Below, piece by piece: positions 9,401 to 18,668 of a stretch of 34,910 bases of DNA. Origin of the DNA: Bacteroidales bacterium (GTDB taxonomy: Bacteria > Bacteroidota > Bacteroidia > Bacteroidales > WCHB1-69); assembly GCA_012522535.1 (NCBI GenBank), contig JAAYKF010000015.1:1-34910 (forward strand), given 5' to 3'. The notes below the pieces were generated by a model. That model ran no database searches. It was not told the origin of the DNA and worked only from the letters and a program-made list of their open reading frames with translations. How positions within the stretch are numbered: the first letter of the stretch is position 1; the number at the start of each line of letters is the position of its first letter. The position numbers and the translations under genes are program-made.

Positions 9401-10959
9401 CTTTCTTCATCTTTTTTGATGCTTCCAGTGCTGTTTAGCTCCAAATCCAAATTTGGGTCTTTAATGTCCACTTGTGCGTCCCATTGACCTTTGTTGTAGT
9501 GAGCATGCAGATTAATGTTATTCAATCCTTTGTGTTTTTGGTGGACAATTTCCGAAATTTCGCCGTTTAGTTTAAGGTTTGCATTTTTCAGATTTGTTCC
9601 AGAGCCTTTTACACTGCTATTTAGGCTGATGCTTGTTAAATCTTTTAGATCGTTGGAAAATAGTGAGGGGTTAAAATCTTGTGTCTTAATATTGCCCTCA
9701 TAGGCATATGTGTTTTTCAGTTTTTGTACCCTCAAAAAAGTACTAATATCGCCAGCATTGGAGAAGAAATCCATATCGGCTACAAAGTCGTTAATATTGC
9801 CAATAATACTACCATTTGACGATATTTTTCCGAAATTAGATAGTGAGCTGGGGGTTTTAATACTCTTATTATTTGGCAATTTTATTTTTTGAATATCCTG
9901 AATATTGGTGTTAAACTGGTGAATTTCTACCTTGAAATTACTCTTTTCAATATCGGGCAATCCTTTAATATTGGCATTGGCGTAAAGATTGGTGTTGTTT
10001 AGTGTGCTGAATATTATGTTATTGATAATCAGGTTGTTGACACTGCCTTTGGCATCAAGTTGGAAGTTTACAATATTGTTAAACGGATAAGAGTCTTTTA
10101 TAAAATAACTTAGGTCGTTGGTGTTTATATGCGAAGATTTCACCTTCACATCAAAGAGAACATCTTCCATAAAATTTTCAAAATCTGCCGTTGATTTATA
10201 AGATAGTCTCAAATCAAATTTTATCTGCGACTTAGATGTTTCAACTCTACTGTTTTGGAGGCTAATTCCACTGCTGGAATATTTTACAAAAGAGTTGAGA
10301 CTTTTTAGCCAAAATCCACTTTTTTCCAAAAAAGAGAAGTTGTTTAGAGCAAGTTGTATCTCATCGTCTTTCATAGAAAAATCCGAAATATCAACATTTA
10401 GATGCGAAACTTTTATATTGTTGAAATCCACATTGTGTATTATATTTTCTGCTTTATTATGGTTGGTGAAATTTATTTTTGCAGATCTTAGACTTAAATT
10501 AGACAGACTCATGGACCATTTGTTTGACTTTTCTTCCTTTTTGTCGCTACTAAAATAGTCCAATAGAAATTGAAAATTATAATAGGCTTCATCTCTATAT
10601 TTCGCCATATTAATTTGTGGTTCAAAAATACTTATCGATTTGAGTTTTAGTTCTTTATCCTTTAGAGAAAGCTTGTCAACAAAGGCAAATATTTTTTTAC
10701 TTGCCAACAAACAACTATCTTTTTGGTCTTTAATTTCCACATTTGTGGCACTAAATTCTAAAAAAGGAGATAGGTGAATTTTTTCGATTTTAATTTCCAC
10801 TCCCAATTCTTTGCTATAATGTTTAGCGACAGCTTTTGCCACCAATGTTTGCACCGCAGGGATTTGTATCAAAATAATTAGCAAAAGCAGTAGCGAAACC
10901 AAAGAAATGGTTGTCCACATTAGCGTTCTTTTGATTATTTTGATAATTTTGCGTTTCAA
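6463..10959 (-). CDS. Translocation/assembly module TamB domain protein
   Basis: ~1500 aa; N-terminal TM helix, beta-rich AsmA/TamB-like body, C-terminal GEYQMVLKDVITKKFTIEDGGTVSWNGSPVDADINLKAIYRT typical of Bacteroidota TamB. The ORF-track start is TTG; an in-frame ATG (MWTTISLVS) lies near 10920. Confidence 0.88.
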   Translation of the reverse strand: MKRKIIKIIKRTLMWTTISLVSLLLLLIILIQIPAVQTLVAKAVAKHYSKELGVEIKIEKIHLSPFLEFSATNVEIKDQKDSCLLASKKIFAFVDKLSLKDKELKLKSISIFEPQINMAKYRDEAYYNFQFLLDYFSSDKKEEKSNKWSMSLSNLSLRSAKINFTNHNKAENIIHNVDFNNIKVSHLNVDISDFSMKDDEIQLALNNFSFLEKSGFWLKSLNSFVKYSSSGISLQNSRVETSKSQIKFDLRLSYKSTADFENFMEDVLFDVKVKSSHINTNDLSYFIKDSYPFNNIVNFQLDAKGSVNNLIINNIIFSTLNNTNLYANANIKGLPDIEKSNFKVEIHQFNTNIQDIQKIKLPNNKSIKTPSSLSNFGKISSNGSIIGNINDFVADMDFFSNAGDISTFLRVQKLKNTYAYEGNIKTQDFNPSLFSNDLKDLTSISLNSSVKGSGTNLKNANLKLNGEISEIVHQKHKGLNNINLHAHYNKGQWDAQVDIKDPNLDLELNSTGSIKKDEERIALNGQIYNFNISHFNFWKKDKITSLKTSFQADISGFNPDEMLGTVNLNRLVYTENNKDFKLSYLKLESTLDFLGMKNIDLNSDWINAEIAGRFLISDIGDIVNNILEKYVPSLIDEEGETLVQNQKTNKKQNKDETVLEQNRYLSFDIFLHDAKSLMEIFAPKVQLANNSFVNGFMSAKNKSIIANANSDFLKIPGVEISKLNLNANTGEKLEVELVCDTIFLSRKENVFLNKFQVDGKLLSDNIDFDIKWDGSNNENENRADINGNAVIKSKDIFKLSFNASDILINDSLWRIRRGGNILISKDEYAFEKLYIGKKDKHIEIDGIVSKTPDKTLEIKLKNIDLYEAEPLTMLRQFDLYGIANGKLELNDIFGNISFISNVNIQKFGLNGQRLGDAELVSVWDNRKNGLFLNVEVISRGNVGEARPVQIQGYYYPARDTIDLVANAERFRLKTIEKYLSVIMYKFDGYASGKINIFGTLKTPQIAGDIKLMRTEIGINELNTVYTTNHHLRLEKDKIVFKDLEVFDSESNMGVINGIITHNNFKNFYVDISLLANNLMALNTNQSHNDMFYGKVFGSGLIEIKGPGDNIVISAQMTSDKNTEMFIPVSFATTVSEQSYIRFVNPKDKTDIAENIETKVSSSGIQMNFLVNVTPDAKFTIFLDPSTGGTLKGSGNGTIRLEVNTNGEFDMYGLYSITEGEYQMVLKDVITKKFTIEDGGTVSWNGSPVDADINLKAIYRTRASVQSLMGADSTSQFSSTAATSRRIPVNSELYLSGKLMNPDVRFGVSLPTADNTTKTIFYNLLDTTNSHSMVRQTFSLLMLGRFEPENAMYGGDMSADLESSTMNMLTSQLSSFISQYSKNLDIGVNYSKGDDTYSEELQMNFSTELFNEKLIIDGNLGVGGQNVYQQNTNQIVGDVKIEYKITNDGRIRAKAFNEQNMNEFTNINAPYTQGVAIVLRQDFDNFKDLFRFVKRKKKR
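10944..10951 (+). promoter_or_regulatory. Putative -7 box of tsaD
   Basis: TAATTTTG 20 nt before the tsaD ATG; lies in the first codons of the tamB ORF as annotated from TTG. No clear -33 box. Confidence 0.5.
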
Positions 10960-10971
10960 ATCGATTTATTT

Positions 10972-11994
10972 ATGAGTATTTATATTTTAGGCATTGAATC
11001 TTCTTGCGATGACACTTCAGCAGCTGTCTTGCATGGCAACAAAATGTTGTCAAACGTAATTGCGGGGCAGTCTGTACACCAGCAATATGGGGGTGTTGTG
11101 CCAGAATTGGCATCGCGTTCACATTTACAAAATATTATTCCAGTCATAGACACAGCTTTAAAACATGCAAAGATAACAAAAAGTCAAATTGATGCCATAG
11201 CTTTTACGCGTGGACCCGGATTATTAGGTTCTCTTTTGGTGGGCGTGAGCTTTGCAAAATCGTTGGCAATGTCGCTCAAAGTCCCATTGGTAGAGGTTGA
11301 CCATCTTCAGGCACATGTATTGGCACATTTCATCAAAATTAAAGGAGAAGAAAAAAATGTGCCAAACTTTCCTTTTTTATGTTTAACAGCTTCGGGTGGT
11401 CATTCACAAATTTTGTTAGTAAAGAGTTATAGCGATTTTGAAATTATCGGAAAAACTATAGACGATGCCGCTGGCGAAACTTTCGACAAGGCTGCAAAGA
11501 CAATGGGATTGCCCTATCCGGGCGGTCCAATAATTGATAAATTAGCCCAAGAAGGAAATGCAGAAGTTTTTAAATTTTCCGAAGCAAGGCTTCCAGCATA
11601 CGATTTTAGCTTTTCGGGTTTAAAAACATCATTTTTATATTTTTTAAGAGATAGAATTAAAGAAAACCCCAATTTTATAGAAGAAAACAGAGCCGATTTG
11701 GCAGCTTCTATTCAGAATGCTATTATAAATTCGCTCACTTCCAAATTGGTAATAGCGGCAAAAGATTTAGGAATTTCGGAAATTGCTGTGTCGGGAGGAG
11801 TGTCGGCAAATTCGGGACTACGCAGTAGCTTGCAAGAAATTGCCCAAGAGCATTCGTGGAATCTTTTTGTGCCAGCTTTTGAGTTCACCACCGACAACGC
11901 CGCAATGATTGCCATGGCTGGGTATTTTAAATACAAAGAAGGCGAGTTTGCCAGTTTAGACGTAACGCCATACACAAGATATGGAATGGGCTAA
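10972..11994 (+). CDS. tsaD: tRNA N6-adenosine threonylcarbamoyltransferase
   Basis: ILGIESSCDDTSAAVL...GGVVPELASRSH...TRGPGLLGSLLVG...DHLQAHVLAHF: TsaD/Kae1 signatures. Confidence 0.98.
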   Translation: MSIYILGIESSCDDTSAAVLHGNKMLSNVIAGQSVHQQYGGVVPELASRSHLQNIIPVIDTALKHAKITKSQIDAIAFTRGPGLLGSLLVGVSFAKSLAMSLKVPLVEVDHLQAHVLAHFIKIKGEEKNVPNFPFLCLTASGGHSQILLVKSYSDFEIIGKTIDDAAGETFDKAAKTMGLPYPGGPIIDKLAQEGNAEVFKFSEARLPAYDFSFSGLKTSFLYFLRDRIKENPNFIEENRADLAASIQNAIINSLTSKLVIAAKDLGISEIAVSGGVSANSGLRSSLQEIAQEHSWNLFVPAFEFTTDNAAMIAMAGYFKYKEGEFASLDVTPYTRYGMG

Positions 11995-12043
11995 GTTTTT
12001 ATATGTTTTAGACTTTTAAGAAATAAGTCTGAACAATTTGTTG

Positions 12044-12051
12044 TAAATTTG
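12044..12051 (+). promoter_or_regulatory. Putative -7 box of the R-M cassette
   Basis: TAAATTTG (TAnnTTTG) 23 nt before the MTase ATG. Confidence 0.45.
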
Positions 12052-12074
12052 GAGAATAATATTGAAAATTTGAA

Positions 12075-13001
12075 ATGAAAGAAAATATTGTGGCTAAACC
12101 TTTTTTGAAATGGGCTGGAGGAAAAACTCAGCTCATTACGGATATTGAGAAAGTTTTACCTTATGATTTAATAAAAGAAGACTTTGTATATATTGAGCCT
12201 TTTGTGGGTAGTGGAGCAGTTTTGTTTTGGCTTATAAACAATTATCCAAATATGAAAAAAGCTGTAATAAATGATATAAATGATGATTTAATAAACACAT
12301 ATAAAGTTATAAAATACAGAACAGAAGACTTGGTTTCGGTCCTTAGAGCATTGCAAGAAGAATATCATGCAATAGATGAAGATGTTGAGCTAAAAAAAGA
12401 GTATTATTACTCGAAAAGAGAACTTTATAATAGTAGGAAAGAAAATGATATAGGTAGGGCTGCTTTATTTATATTCCTAAACAAAACTTGTTTTAACGGA
12501 CTTTACAGGGTTAACAGAAAAAATGAATTTAATGTACCTATTGGTAGTTATAAAAAACCTTTGATATTAGATGAAGTTAATTTATTAGCAGTAAATCAGG
12601 CATTGAAAAAAGTTGATGTTTTAGCAGGAGATTTTGAACAAACACTTGATTATGCGGAAGATAATACACTTTTTTATTTCGATCCACCTTATAAACCTTT
12701 AAGTGAAACGTCTAGTTTTAATTCATATGCAAAAATTGAATTTGATGATGATGAACAAATTAGATTGAGAGATTTTTGTGAAAAATTAGATGTGTTAAAT
12801 CATCGTTGGATTTTAAGTAATTCAGATGTTAAGGGGAAAAACCCACAAGATGACTTCTTCGACGAATTATATTCTGAATTTCATATTCAAAGAGTTGAAG
12901 CAAAAAGAAGCATAAATGCCAATGCTGAGAAAAGAGGTAAGCTAACGGAGTTGTTAATTACAAATCAAGAAAATGTTAAAGAATATGCCAGAACAATTTG
13001 A
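12075..13001 (+). CDS. Dam/DpnM-like DNA adenine methyltransferase (predicted GATC)
   Basis: KPFLKWAGGKTQL, YIEPFVGSGAVLF, FFLNKTCFNGLYRVN-like block, LFYFDPPYKPL: alpha-class m6A MTase (D12 family). Confidence 0.93.
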   Translation: MKENIVAKPFLKWAGGKTQLITDIEKVLPYDLIKEDFVYIEPFVGSGAVLFWLINNYPNMKKAVINDINDDLINTYKVIKYRTEDLVSVLRALQEEYHAIDEDVELKKEYYYSKRELYNSRKENDIGRAALFIFLNKTCFNGLYRVNRKNEFNVPIGSYKKPLILDEVNLLAVNQALKKVDVLAGDFEQTLDYAEDNTLFYFDPPYKPLSETSSFNSYAKIEFDDDEQIRLRDFCEKLDVLNHRWILSNSDVKGKNPQDDFFDELYSEFHIQRVEAKRSINANAEKRGKLTELLITNQENVKEYARTI

Positions 13002-13827
13002 GGTTTTTTTATCACAACTTTCCGAAACAAACGCTACGCTTGATTATTTTACTGATTTTGATAAAATAAGAGGAAATGTAAATAAAATTGCCATAAAACT
13101 TAATCAGTTAAATTATTTAATCGGAAAAAAGAATTTACAAAAGTCTATAAAAGAGCTTTATAAAGAAAATCCCAGGACTTTTGATGTTTTGGATATTTTA
13201 ATAGCAATTCGCAAAAATAGAAAAGCAAAGACGATTAATAATCAAGGTGAAGTTGTTTTACTTGAAGATTATTTCGCTTCTCCGGATATGATTTTAGAAT
13301 ATATTGAAGAAACTGGTTTGGCTGAAGTTTTCAGGAATAAAGATATTACAAATTTAGTAGATTATGTATTTGGGGTTGAGGTTGGATTAGACACCAATGC
13401 AAGAAAAAACAGAGGTGGTGATAATATGTCAAAGACAGTTGCAAGAATTTTTGAAAAAGCTGATGTTTATTATAAAAAAGAAATTAGCAGCACAGAATTT
13501 GATGAAATAGTAAGTTTGGGTGCCGATGTTAAACGTTTTGATTTTGTTATTAAAACCAAGAAGAAAACGTATTTGATAGAAACAAAATACTACAATAGTG
13601 GGGGCTCAAAGTTGAATGAAACTGCAAGGGCATATTCCGATGTTGCTCCAAAAATCAATCAATATAAAAGCTTTGAATTCGTGTGGATTACAGATGGTCA
13701 AGGTTGGCTTTCAGCAAAAAATAAATTAGAAGAAGCGTATAATATAATACCTAGTTTATATAACTTAGTAACGCTTGAAAGTTTTATTGAAAAAATTCAA
13801 AAAGAAGAAATAAAAAACGAATGGTAA
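12973..13827 (+). CDS. DpnII/MboI-like type II restriction endonuclease (predicted GATC)
   Basis: Sits between two DpnM/DpnA-like MTases; GLDTNARKNRGGDNMSKTVA and RFDFVIKTKKKTYLIETKYYNSGGSKLNE (PD-(D/E)XK-like core) resemble DpnII. Overlaps the MTase ORF by 29 nt. Confidence 0.87.
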   Translation: MLKNMPEQFEVFLSQLSETNATLDYFTDFDKIRGNVNKIAIKLNQLNYLIGKKNLQKSIKELYKENPRTFDVLDILIAIRKNRKAKTINNQGEVVLLEDYFASPDMILEYIEETGLAEVFRNKDITNLVDYVFGVEVGLDTNARKNRGGDNMSKTVARIFEKADVYYKKEISSTEFDEIVSLGADVKRFDFVIKTKKKTYLIETKYYNSGGSKLNETARAYSDVAPKINQYKSFEFVWITDGQGWLSAKNKLEEAYNIIPSLYNLVTLESFIEKIQKEEIKNEW

Positions 13828-14387
13828 AGGAAAACTCACACAAAACGCCTCATATGAAAATTAAAGGCACTGATCCTTTAGCAATTATTGAAATAAATGA
13901 CACCTACATTTTAGGCGTTTATCAAGGTTCTTTTTCGGATTATGATTTGTTGCTCAGATATAGACAGAAAGATGAAAATACAAAGTCGGGTTGGTCAAGA
14001 ATTAGAACGCCAAAACATATACACTGGGCAGTTGATGCAATTATCAAAATGCACCACAATAGTAACGAAACAAAAAAGTTTCTTCAGTTTTTAATTGATT
14101 TATGGGACAATCAAATACAGCCCTTAAAAACAGACGAAGAAAGAAATTTGCTTTTAGATGTTGAGAAATTGAAAAGTGAAGCCAATATAGAAGCGAATAA
14201 ATATCCAGAACTTGCCAATAAAGGCGAATATAGTATTAAGTTTCTATACTTAATTGCTAAACTCTTAATGATACAAGAGAAAACTAATTTATCAACAGCT
14301 TTTATGTTTAAGAATTTACTTAATGCTCTTGAAGAACACAAAGATATTTATAGAATAGTTTCAATAGCAACACATAATCGAAGATAA
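13821..14387 (+). CDS. Uncharacterised 188-aa protein within the R-M cassette
   Basis: Complete ORF overlapping the endonuclease ORF by 7 nt and ending 4 nt before the next MTase; no family recognised. Confidence 0.78.
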   Translation: MVKENSHKTPHMKIKGTDPLAIIEINDTYILGVYQGSFSDYDLLLRYRQKDENTKSGWSRIRTPKHIHWAVDAIIKMHHNSNETKKFLQFLIDLWDNQIQPLKTDEERNLLLDVEKLKSEANIEANKYPELANKGEYSIKFLYLIAKLLMIQEKTNLSTAFMFKNLLNALEEHKDIYRIVSIATHNRR

Positions 14388-14391
14388 TACA

Positions 14392-15279
14392 ATGATAATT
14401 CCATACTTTAAATCCGAAGACAAAAACTTTTACCTTCTTCACGGAAATACAATGGAGATTTTACCTCAATTTGAGCATAAATTTGATATGGTTTTTGCTG
14501 ATCCACCATACTTCCTATCCAATGATGGACTATCCATTCAAAGTGGTAAAATTGTCAGTGTAAATAAAGGTAAGTGGGATAAATCTAAAGGATTAGATTA
14601 TGTGAATGATTTCAATAGACAGTGGTTGTCTTTAGTGAGAGATAAGATGAAAGATGATGCCACTATATGGATAAGTGGTACAATGCATAATATTTTTTCC
14701 ATTGGTCAAATTCTACAAGACTTAGGTTTTAAGATTTTAAATATTATAACATGGGAGAAAACAAATCCACCGCCTAATTTTTCTTGTCGATATTTTACAT
14801 ACTCTACAGAGCAAATAATTTGGGCAAGAAAGAGTGAAAAAGTTTCACACTATTTTAACTATGAGCTGATGAAAAAGTTAAATAACAACAAACAAATGAA
14901 TGATGTTTGGACTTTGCCCGCCATCGCTCAGTGGGAAAAATCTTGTGGAAAACATCCAACACAAAAACCCTTATCTGTTTTAACAAGATTAATTTTAGCT
15001 TCAACAAAACCAAATTCATGGATTTTAGATCCCTTTGCAGGAAGTTCAACAACAGGTGTAGCTGCAAACTTGTTAGATAGAAAGTTTCTGGGAATTGATC
15101 AAGAAAAAGAATATTTAGAAATAAGTAAGAATAGAAAGTTAGAAATAGAAAATTTGCACACGGCAGTGAGTTATAAAAGAAAAATAAAAGGTTTTAATAA
15201 CGAAGATGAGCTTCAATTATGTTTGTTCGAAGAGCCTAAAGTTGATTATGCAACGGAACTCATTTTCAAGAAACTATAA
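14392..15279 (+). CDS. DpnA-like site-specific DNA adenine methyltransferase (beta class)
   Basis: DMVFADPPYFLSNDGLSIQSGK...VNKGKWDKS...WISGTMHNIFSIG...ITWEKTNPPPNFSCRYFTYSTE...GKHPTQKPLSVL...LDPFAGSSTTGVAA. Strong resemblance to DpnA as recalled. Confidence 0.92.
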   Translation: MIIPYFKSEDKNFYLLHGNTMEILPQFEHKFDMVFADPPYFLSNDGLSIQSGKIVSVNKGKWDKSKGLDYVNDFNRQWLSLVRDKMKDDATIWISGTMHNIFSIGQILQDLGFKILNIITWEKTNPPPNFSCRYFTYSTEQIIWARKSEKVSHYFNYELMKKLNNNKQMNDVWTLPAIAQWEKSCGKHPTQKPLSVLTRLILASTKPNSWILDPFAGSSTTGVAANLLDRKFLGIDQEKEYLEISKNRKLEIENLHTAVSYKRKIKGFNNEDELQLCLFEEPKVDYATELIFKKL

Positions 15280-15402
15280 ACTGAACTCAGAAGTTGTAAG
15301 ATTGAAGTTTTGTTTTGAACATTTTCCTAATTTTAAAGTTCTTTAATTACTTTGTTATTTGTCTGTTTTCAATATTTAAACCCATATACACAAACTAAAA
15401 CT

Positions 15403-17778
15403 ATGTTGTCTCGAAAAACACTCTTATTTCTACTAATAAACCTAATGTTTTTGTCTGCTCTTTTGGCACAGAAGAAATATACTATCAGTGGTTATGTGAA
15501 AGATGGTGGCAATGGCGAGTCGCTCATTGGGACTAATGTTTATGCCAAAGAAAACTTGAAGGGTGTAAGCACAAATCATTATGGGTTTTATTCCTTGACC
15601 TTAGACGAGGGTACATATAATATTGTAGTATCGTTTATTGGTTTTCAGGATTATGAAAAGGAAGTAGTTTTGGATAAAAACCTCAGTTTGAATGTGGAGT
15701 TGCAGCCCAACTTTATTACCACTCAAGAGGTTGTAATTAGTGCTAAGGCTGCCGATCAGAATATTCAAAGTACCGAAATGGGGAAAATTGATGTTCCCAT
15801 CGAAGCCATAAAAACTTTACCAGCATTCTTTGGTGAGGTGGATGTTTTGAAGGCTATTCAGCTATTGCCGGGTGTTCAGAGTTCGGGCGAGGGTAATACT
15901 GGTTTTTATGTCCGTGGTGGCGGTCCCGACCAGAATTTGGTGCTTTTGGACGAAGCCACAGTTTATAACGCTGGACATCTGTTTGGTTTTTTCTCTGTAT
16001 TCAATGCCGATGCTGTGAAGAGTGTAGAGCTTACAAAGGCAGGAATGCCAGCCAATTACGGTGGACGTTTGGCTTCGGTTTTGGATGTACATATGAAAGA
16101 TGGTAATATGAAAAAATATGAAGTGGAAGGTGGTGTGGGTTTAATTTTTTCGCGATTGACGGTGCAAGGTCCCATAAAGAAAGATACTTGCTCGTTTATT
16201 GTTTCGGCACGAAGAACATATATAGATGTGCTGTTACAGCCTTTTTTGAAAGAGACTTCGGCATTGAAAAATACTGATTTCTTTTTCTACGATCTAAATG
16301 CCAAAATGAATTATGTGATAAGTCCAAAAGATAGAATTTTCCTTAGCGGATACTACGGCAGAGACGTTTATGGTTTTAAAAGTCCCGACCCTGAGAGTAA
16401 ATTTAGGGCTAAATTTTTCTGGGGTAATGGCACAGGTTCGCTTCGATGGAATAGAATTGTCAACAGCAGACTTTTTATGAACAATTCGTTTATTTTTAGC
16501 GATTACAAATTTGGCGTGGGAATGACGCAAGATATTTATGATTTCTCCATGATGTCGGGGGTGCGAGATTGGAATTTGAAATCGGATTTTACATTTTTAC
16601 CATCTACCACTAATACCTTTAAATTTGGAGCTCAATATATGTATCATATTTTTACTCCAACTTCAGTAGATGTCAACGCTGAGGATTTGAACTTTGAAAT
16701 GGCAACGCCAGATAAAATTCATTCGCATGAGCTGTCTTTTTATGTCAATGATGAGTTTGAAATTAATGAATATATAAAGATAAATGCCGGTCTTCGATAT
16801 AGTTTATATCAACATATTGGTCCCTTTGATAGATATATTTTAGATAACTATGACAGAATTGATTCCACAATTAGCTATAACAAATTTGAACCCATTGCCA
16901 CTTATCATTATCCAGAACCAAGAATTTCGGCACGATTCAAATTAGGTAAAAATAACTCTGTAAAAGCTTCATATACACAGAATTATCAATATATTCATCA
17001 GGTTTCTTTGAGTTCAATCTCTTTACCAACAGATTTGTGGTTTCCCAGCACCAGTATTGTAAAACCTCAATATTCAGTTCAATATTCCACTGGCTATTAT
17101 CACAATTTTTTTGATAATATGTTTGAGACATCTTTGGAACTTTATTATAAGGATATGAAAAATCTTTTGGAGTACAAAGAGGGTGTTTCTCCGGTGGATG
17201 ATGTGGGGAATAATCCCGATAATAATTATGCCTTTGGCAATGGCTGGTCGTATGGTGGCGAAGTGTTTTTGAAAAAGGCGAGGGGCGACTTCAACGGTTG
17301 GATTGGCTACACACTTTCGTGGACAGAACGACAATTTGAAGATATAAATTTCGGTAAAAAATTCTATGCCAAATATGACAGACGACATGATGTTTCGGTG
17401 GCACTTTCTTATCAAATTAATAAGCGATTAAACAGTTCGGTGGTTTGGGTCTATTCCACAGGAAACACCATGACAATACCCATTGGAAGATATTTTGTTT
17501 CGGGTAATTTAGTAACGGAATATAGCGAAAAAAACGAATATAGATTGCCACCATATCACAGAATGGACTTAAGTGTAACATATTTGTTGCGTAGCACCAA
17601 TCGCTTCGATTCGGAATTGAATTTTTCGGTTTACAATGTATATAATAGAAGAAATCCATTTGTGATATTTTTGGAGACAACAGGCGATTTAGAGAGTTTT
17701 GAAATTCAGACAAAAGCAAAACAGATGTCGCTTTTCCCTATTTTGCCCTCCATAAGTTGGAATTTTAAGTTTAAATAG
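15403..17778 (+). CDS. TonB-dependent receptor with N-terminal carboxypeptidase-like regulatory domain
   Basis: Signal peptide; YTISGYVKDGGNGESLIGTNVYAKENLKGVSTNHYGFYSL; plug GFYVRGGGPDQNLVLLDEATVYNAGHLFG; beta-barrel repeats. Start at 15403 preferred over 15352. Confidence 0.95.
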   Translation: MLSRKTLLFLLINLMFLSALLAQKKYTISGYVKDGGNGESLIGTNVYAKENLKGVSTNHYGFYSLTLDEGTYNIVVSFIGFQDYEKEVVLDKNLSLNVELQPNFITTQEVVISAKAADQNIQSTEMGKIDVPIEAIKTLPAFFGEVDVLKAIQLLPGVQSSGEGNTGFYVRGGGPDQNLVLLDEATVYNAGHLFGFFSVFNADAVKSVELTKAGMPANYGGRLASVLDVHMKDGNMKKYEVEGGVGLIFSRLTVQGPIKKDTCSFIVSARRTYIDVLLQPFLKETSALKNTDFFFYDLNAKMNYVISPKDRIFLSGYYGRDVYGFKSPDPESKFRAKFFWGNGTGSLRWNRIVNSRLFMNNSFIFSDYKFGVGMTQDIYDFSMMSGVRDWNLKSDFTFLPSTTNTFKFGAQYMYHIFTPTSVDVNAEDLNFEMATPDKIHSHELSFYVNDEFEINEYIKINAGLRYSLYQHIGPFDRYILDNYDRIDSTISYNKFEPIATYHYPEPRISARFKLGKNNSVKASYTQNYQYIHQVSLSSISLPTDLWFPSTSIVKPQYSVQYSTGYYHNFFDNMFETSLELYYKDMKNLLEYKEGVSPVDDVGNNPDNNYAFGNGWSYGGEVFLKKARGDFNGWIGYTLSWTERQFEDINFGKKFYAKYDRRHDVSVALSYQINKRLNSSVVWVYSTGNTMTIPIGRYFVSGNLVTEYSEKNEYRLPPYHRMDLSVTYLLRSTNRFDSELNFSVYNVYNRRNPFVIFLETTGDLESFEIQTKAKQMSLFPILPSISWNFKFK

Positions 17779-17780
17779 AT

Positions 17781-18668
17781 ATGAGTTTTTATAAATATAT
17801 AATTTTAATTTCGGCTGTTTTACTTATTTCTTGTCAAAAAGAGATAGATGTAGAATTGCCACCCTATAGCTCCAAAATCATTGTAGAGGGTTGGATAGAT
17901 TATGATGATTATGCCACGGTTTTTGTTACCCGAAGTAGCGACTATTTTGCTCCCCTGAACGAAGAGGCATTGATGGATATGATTATTACAGATGCCGTTG
18001 TTGTGGTGGAAGATTTGCAAGGTGTGATAGATACTTTAAAATTGGGTTTTGATGAAACTTTGTCGTTCCCACTACGATACAAAGGAGATAAAATAAAGGG
18101 TGAATATGGTGGGGTTTACAATTTGAGAATTTTCCACGAAGAATATATCATTACTGCCACCACTACCATTCCTCAGCCTTTTGAGTTTGATACAATTTAT
18201 TATGTTGAGCAGTTTCCGGAGCATAGAATGGGTTTCTTGAGAATGAAGTTCACCGACAGGGCAGGGGAGAACAATTACTATAGGATATTTTCCATGGTTT
18301 TGGGCAAGCATTCCAATTTTCGTCCTGCCTTAAATAGCACCTTCGACGATAGACTTTTTGACGGTCAGGAGATGATTTATGAGTTGTACCAAGGACAGGC
18401 ATCCAATATAATTTCGCCAGATTATTATCAAGATAGTCTGCACTACTTAAAATATTATTTTGGAGATGGCGATACAATATTATTAAAATATGCCACTATG
18501 GATTACGATCACTATAAATTTTGGTACACTGCCGAGTGGATAATAAATGCGGGCGACAATCCTTTTCTTTCGCCAGCACCCATACATTCTAATATTGATG
18601 GTGCCATGGGCGTTTGGGGTGGCTACGCATCGAGGATAGATACTCTTTATTTGAGGTATGTGGAATAG
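17781..18668 (+). CDS. DUF4249 domain-containing lipoprotein-like protein
   Basis: N-terminal lipobox-like LLISCQKEIDVELPPYSSKIIVEGWI; position directly after a TonB receptor is typical of DUF4249. Confidence 0.88.
   Translation: MSFYKYIILISAVLLISCQKEIDVELPPYSSKIIVEGWIDYDDYATVFVTRSSDYFAPLNEEALMDMIITDAVVVVEDLQGVIDTLKLGFDETLSFPLRYKGDKIKGEYGGVYNLRIFHEEYIITATTTIPQPFEFDTIYYVEQFPEHRMGFLRMKFTDRAGENNYYRIFSMVLGKHSNFRPALNSTFDDRLFDGQEMIYELYQGQASNIISPDYYQDSLHYLKYYFGDGDTILLKYATMDYDHYKFWYTAEWIINAGDNPFLSPAPIHSNIDGAMGVWGGYASRIDTLYLRYVE

Noticed and set aside
12001-12074. Integration boundary or target-site duplication flanking the R-M cassette
   Set aside because: Only a weak AGACTT/AAGTCT hairpin was seen; no matching direct repeat was found near 15280-15350.
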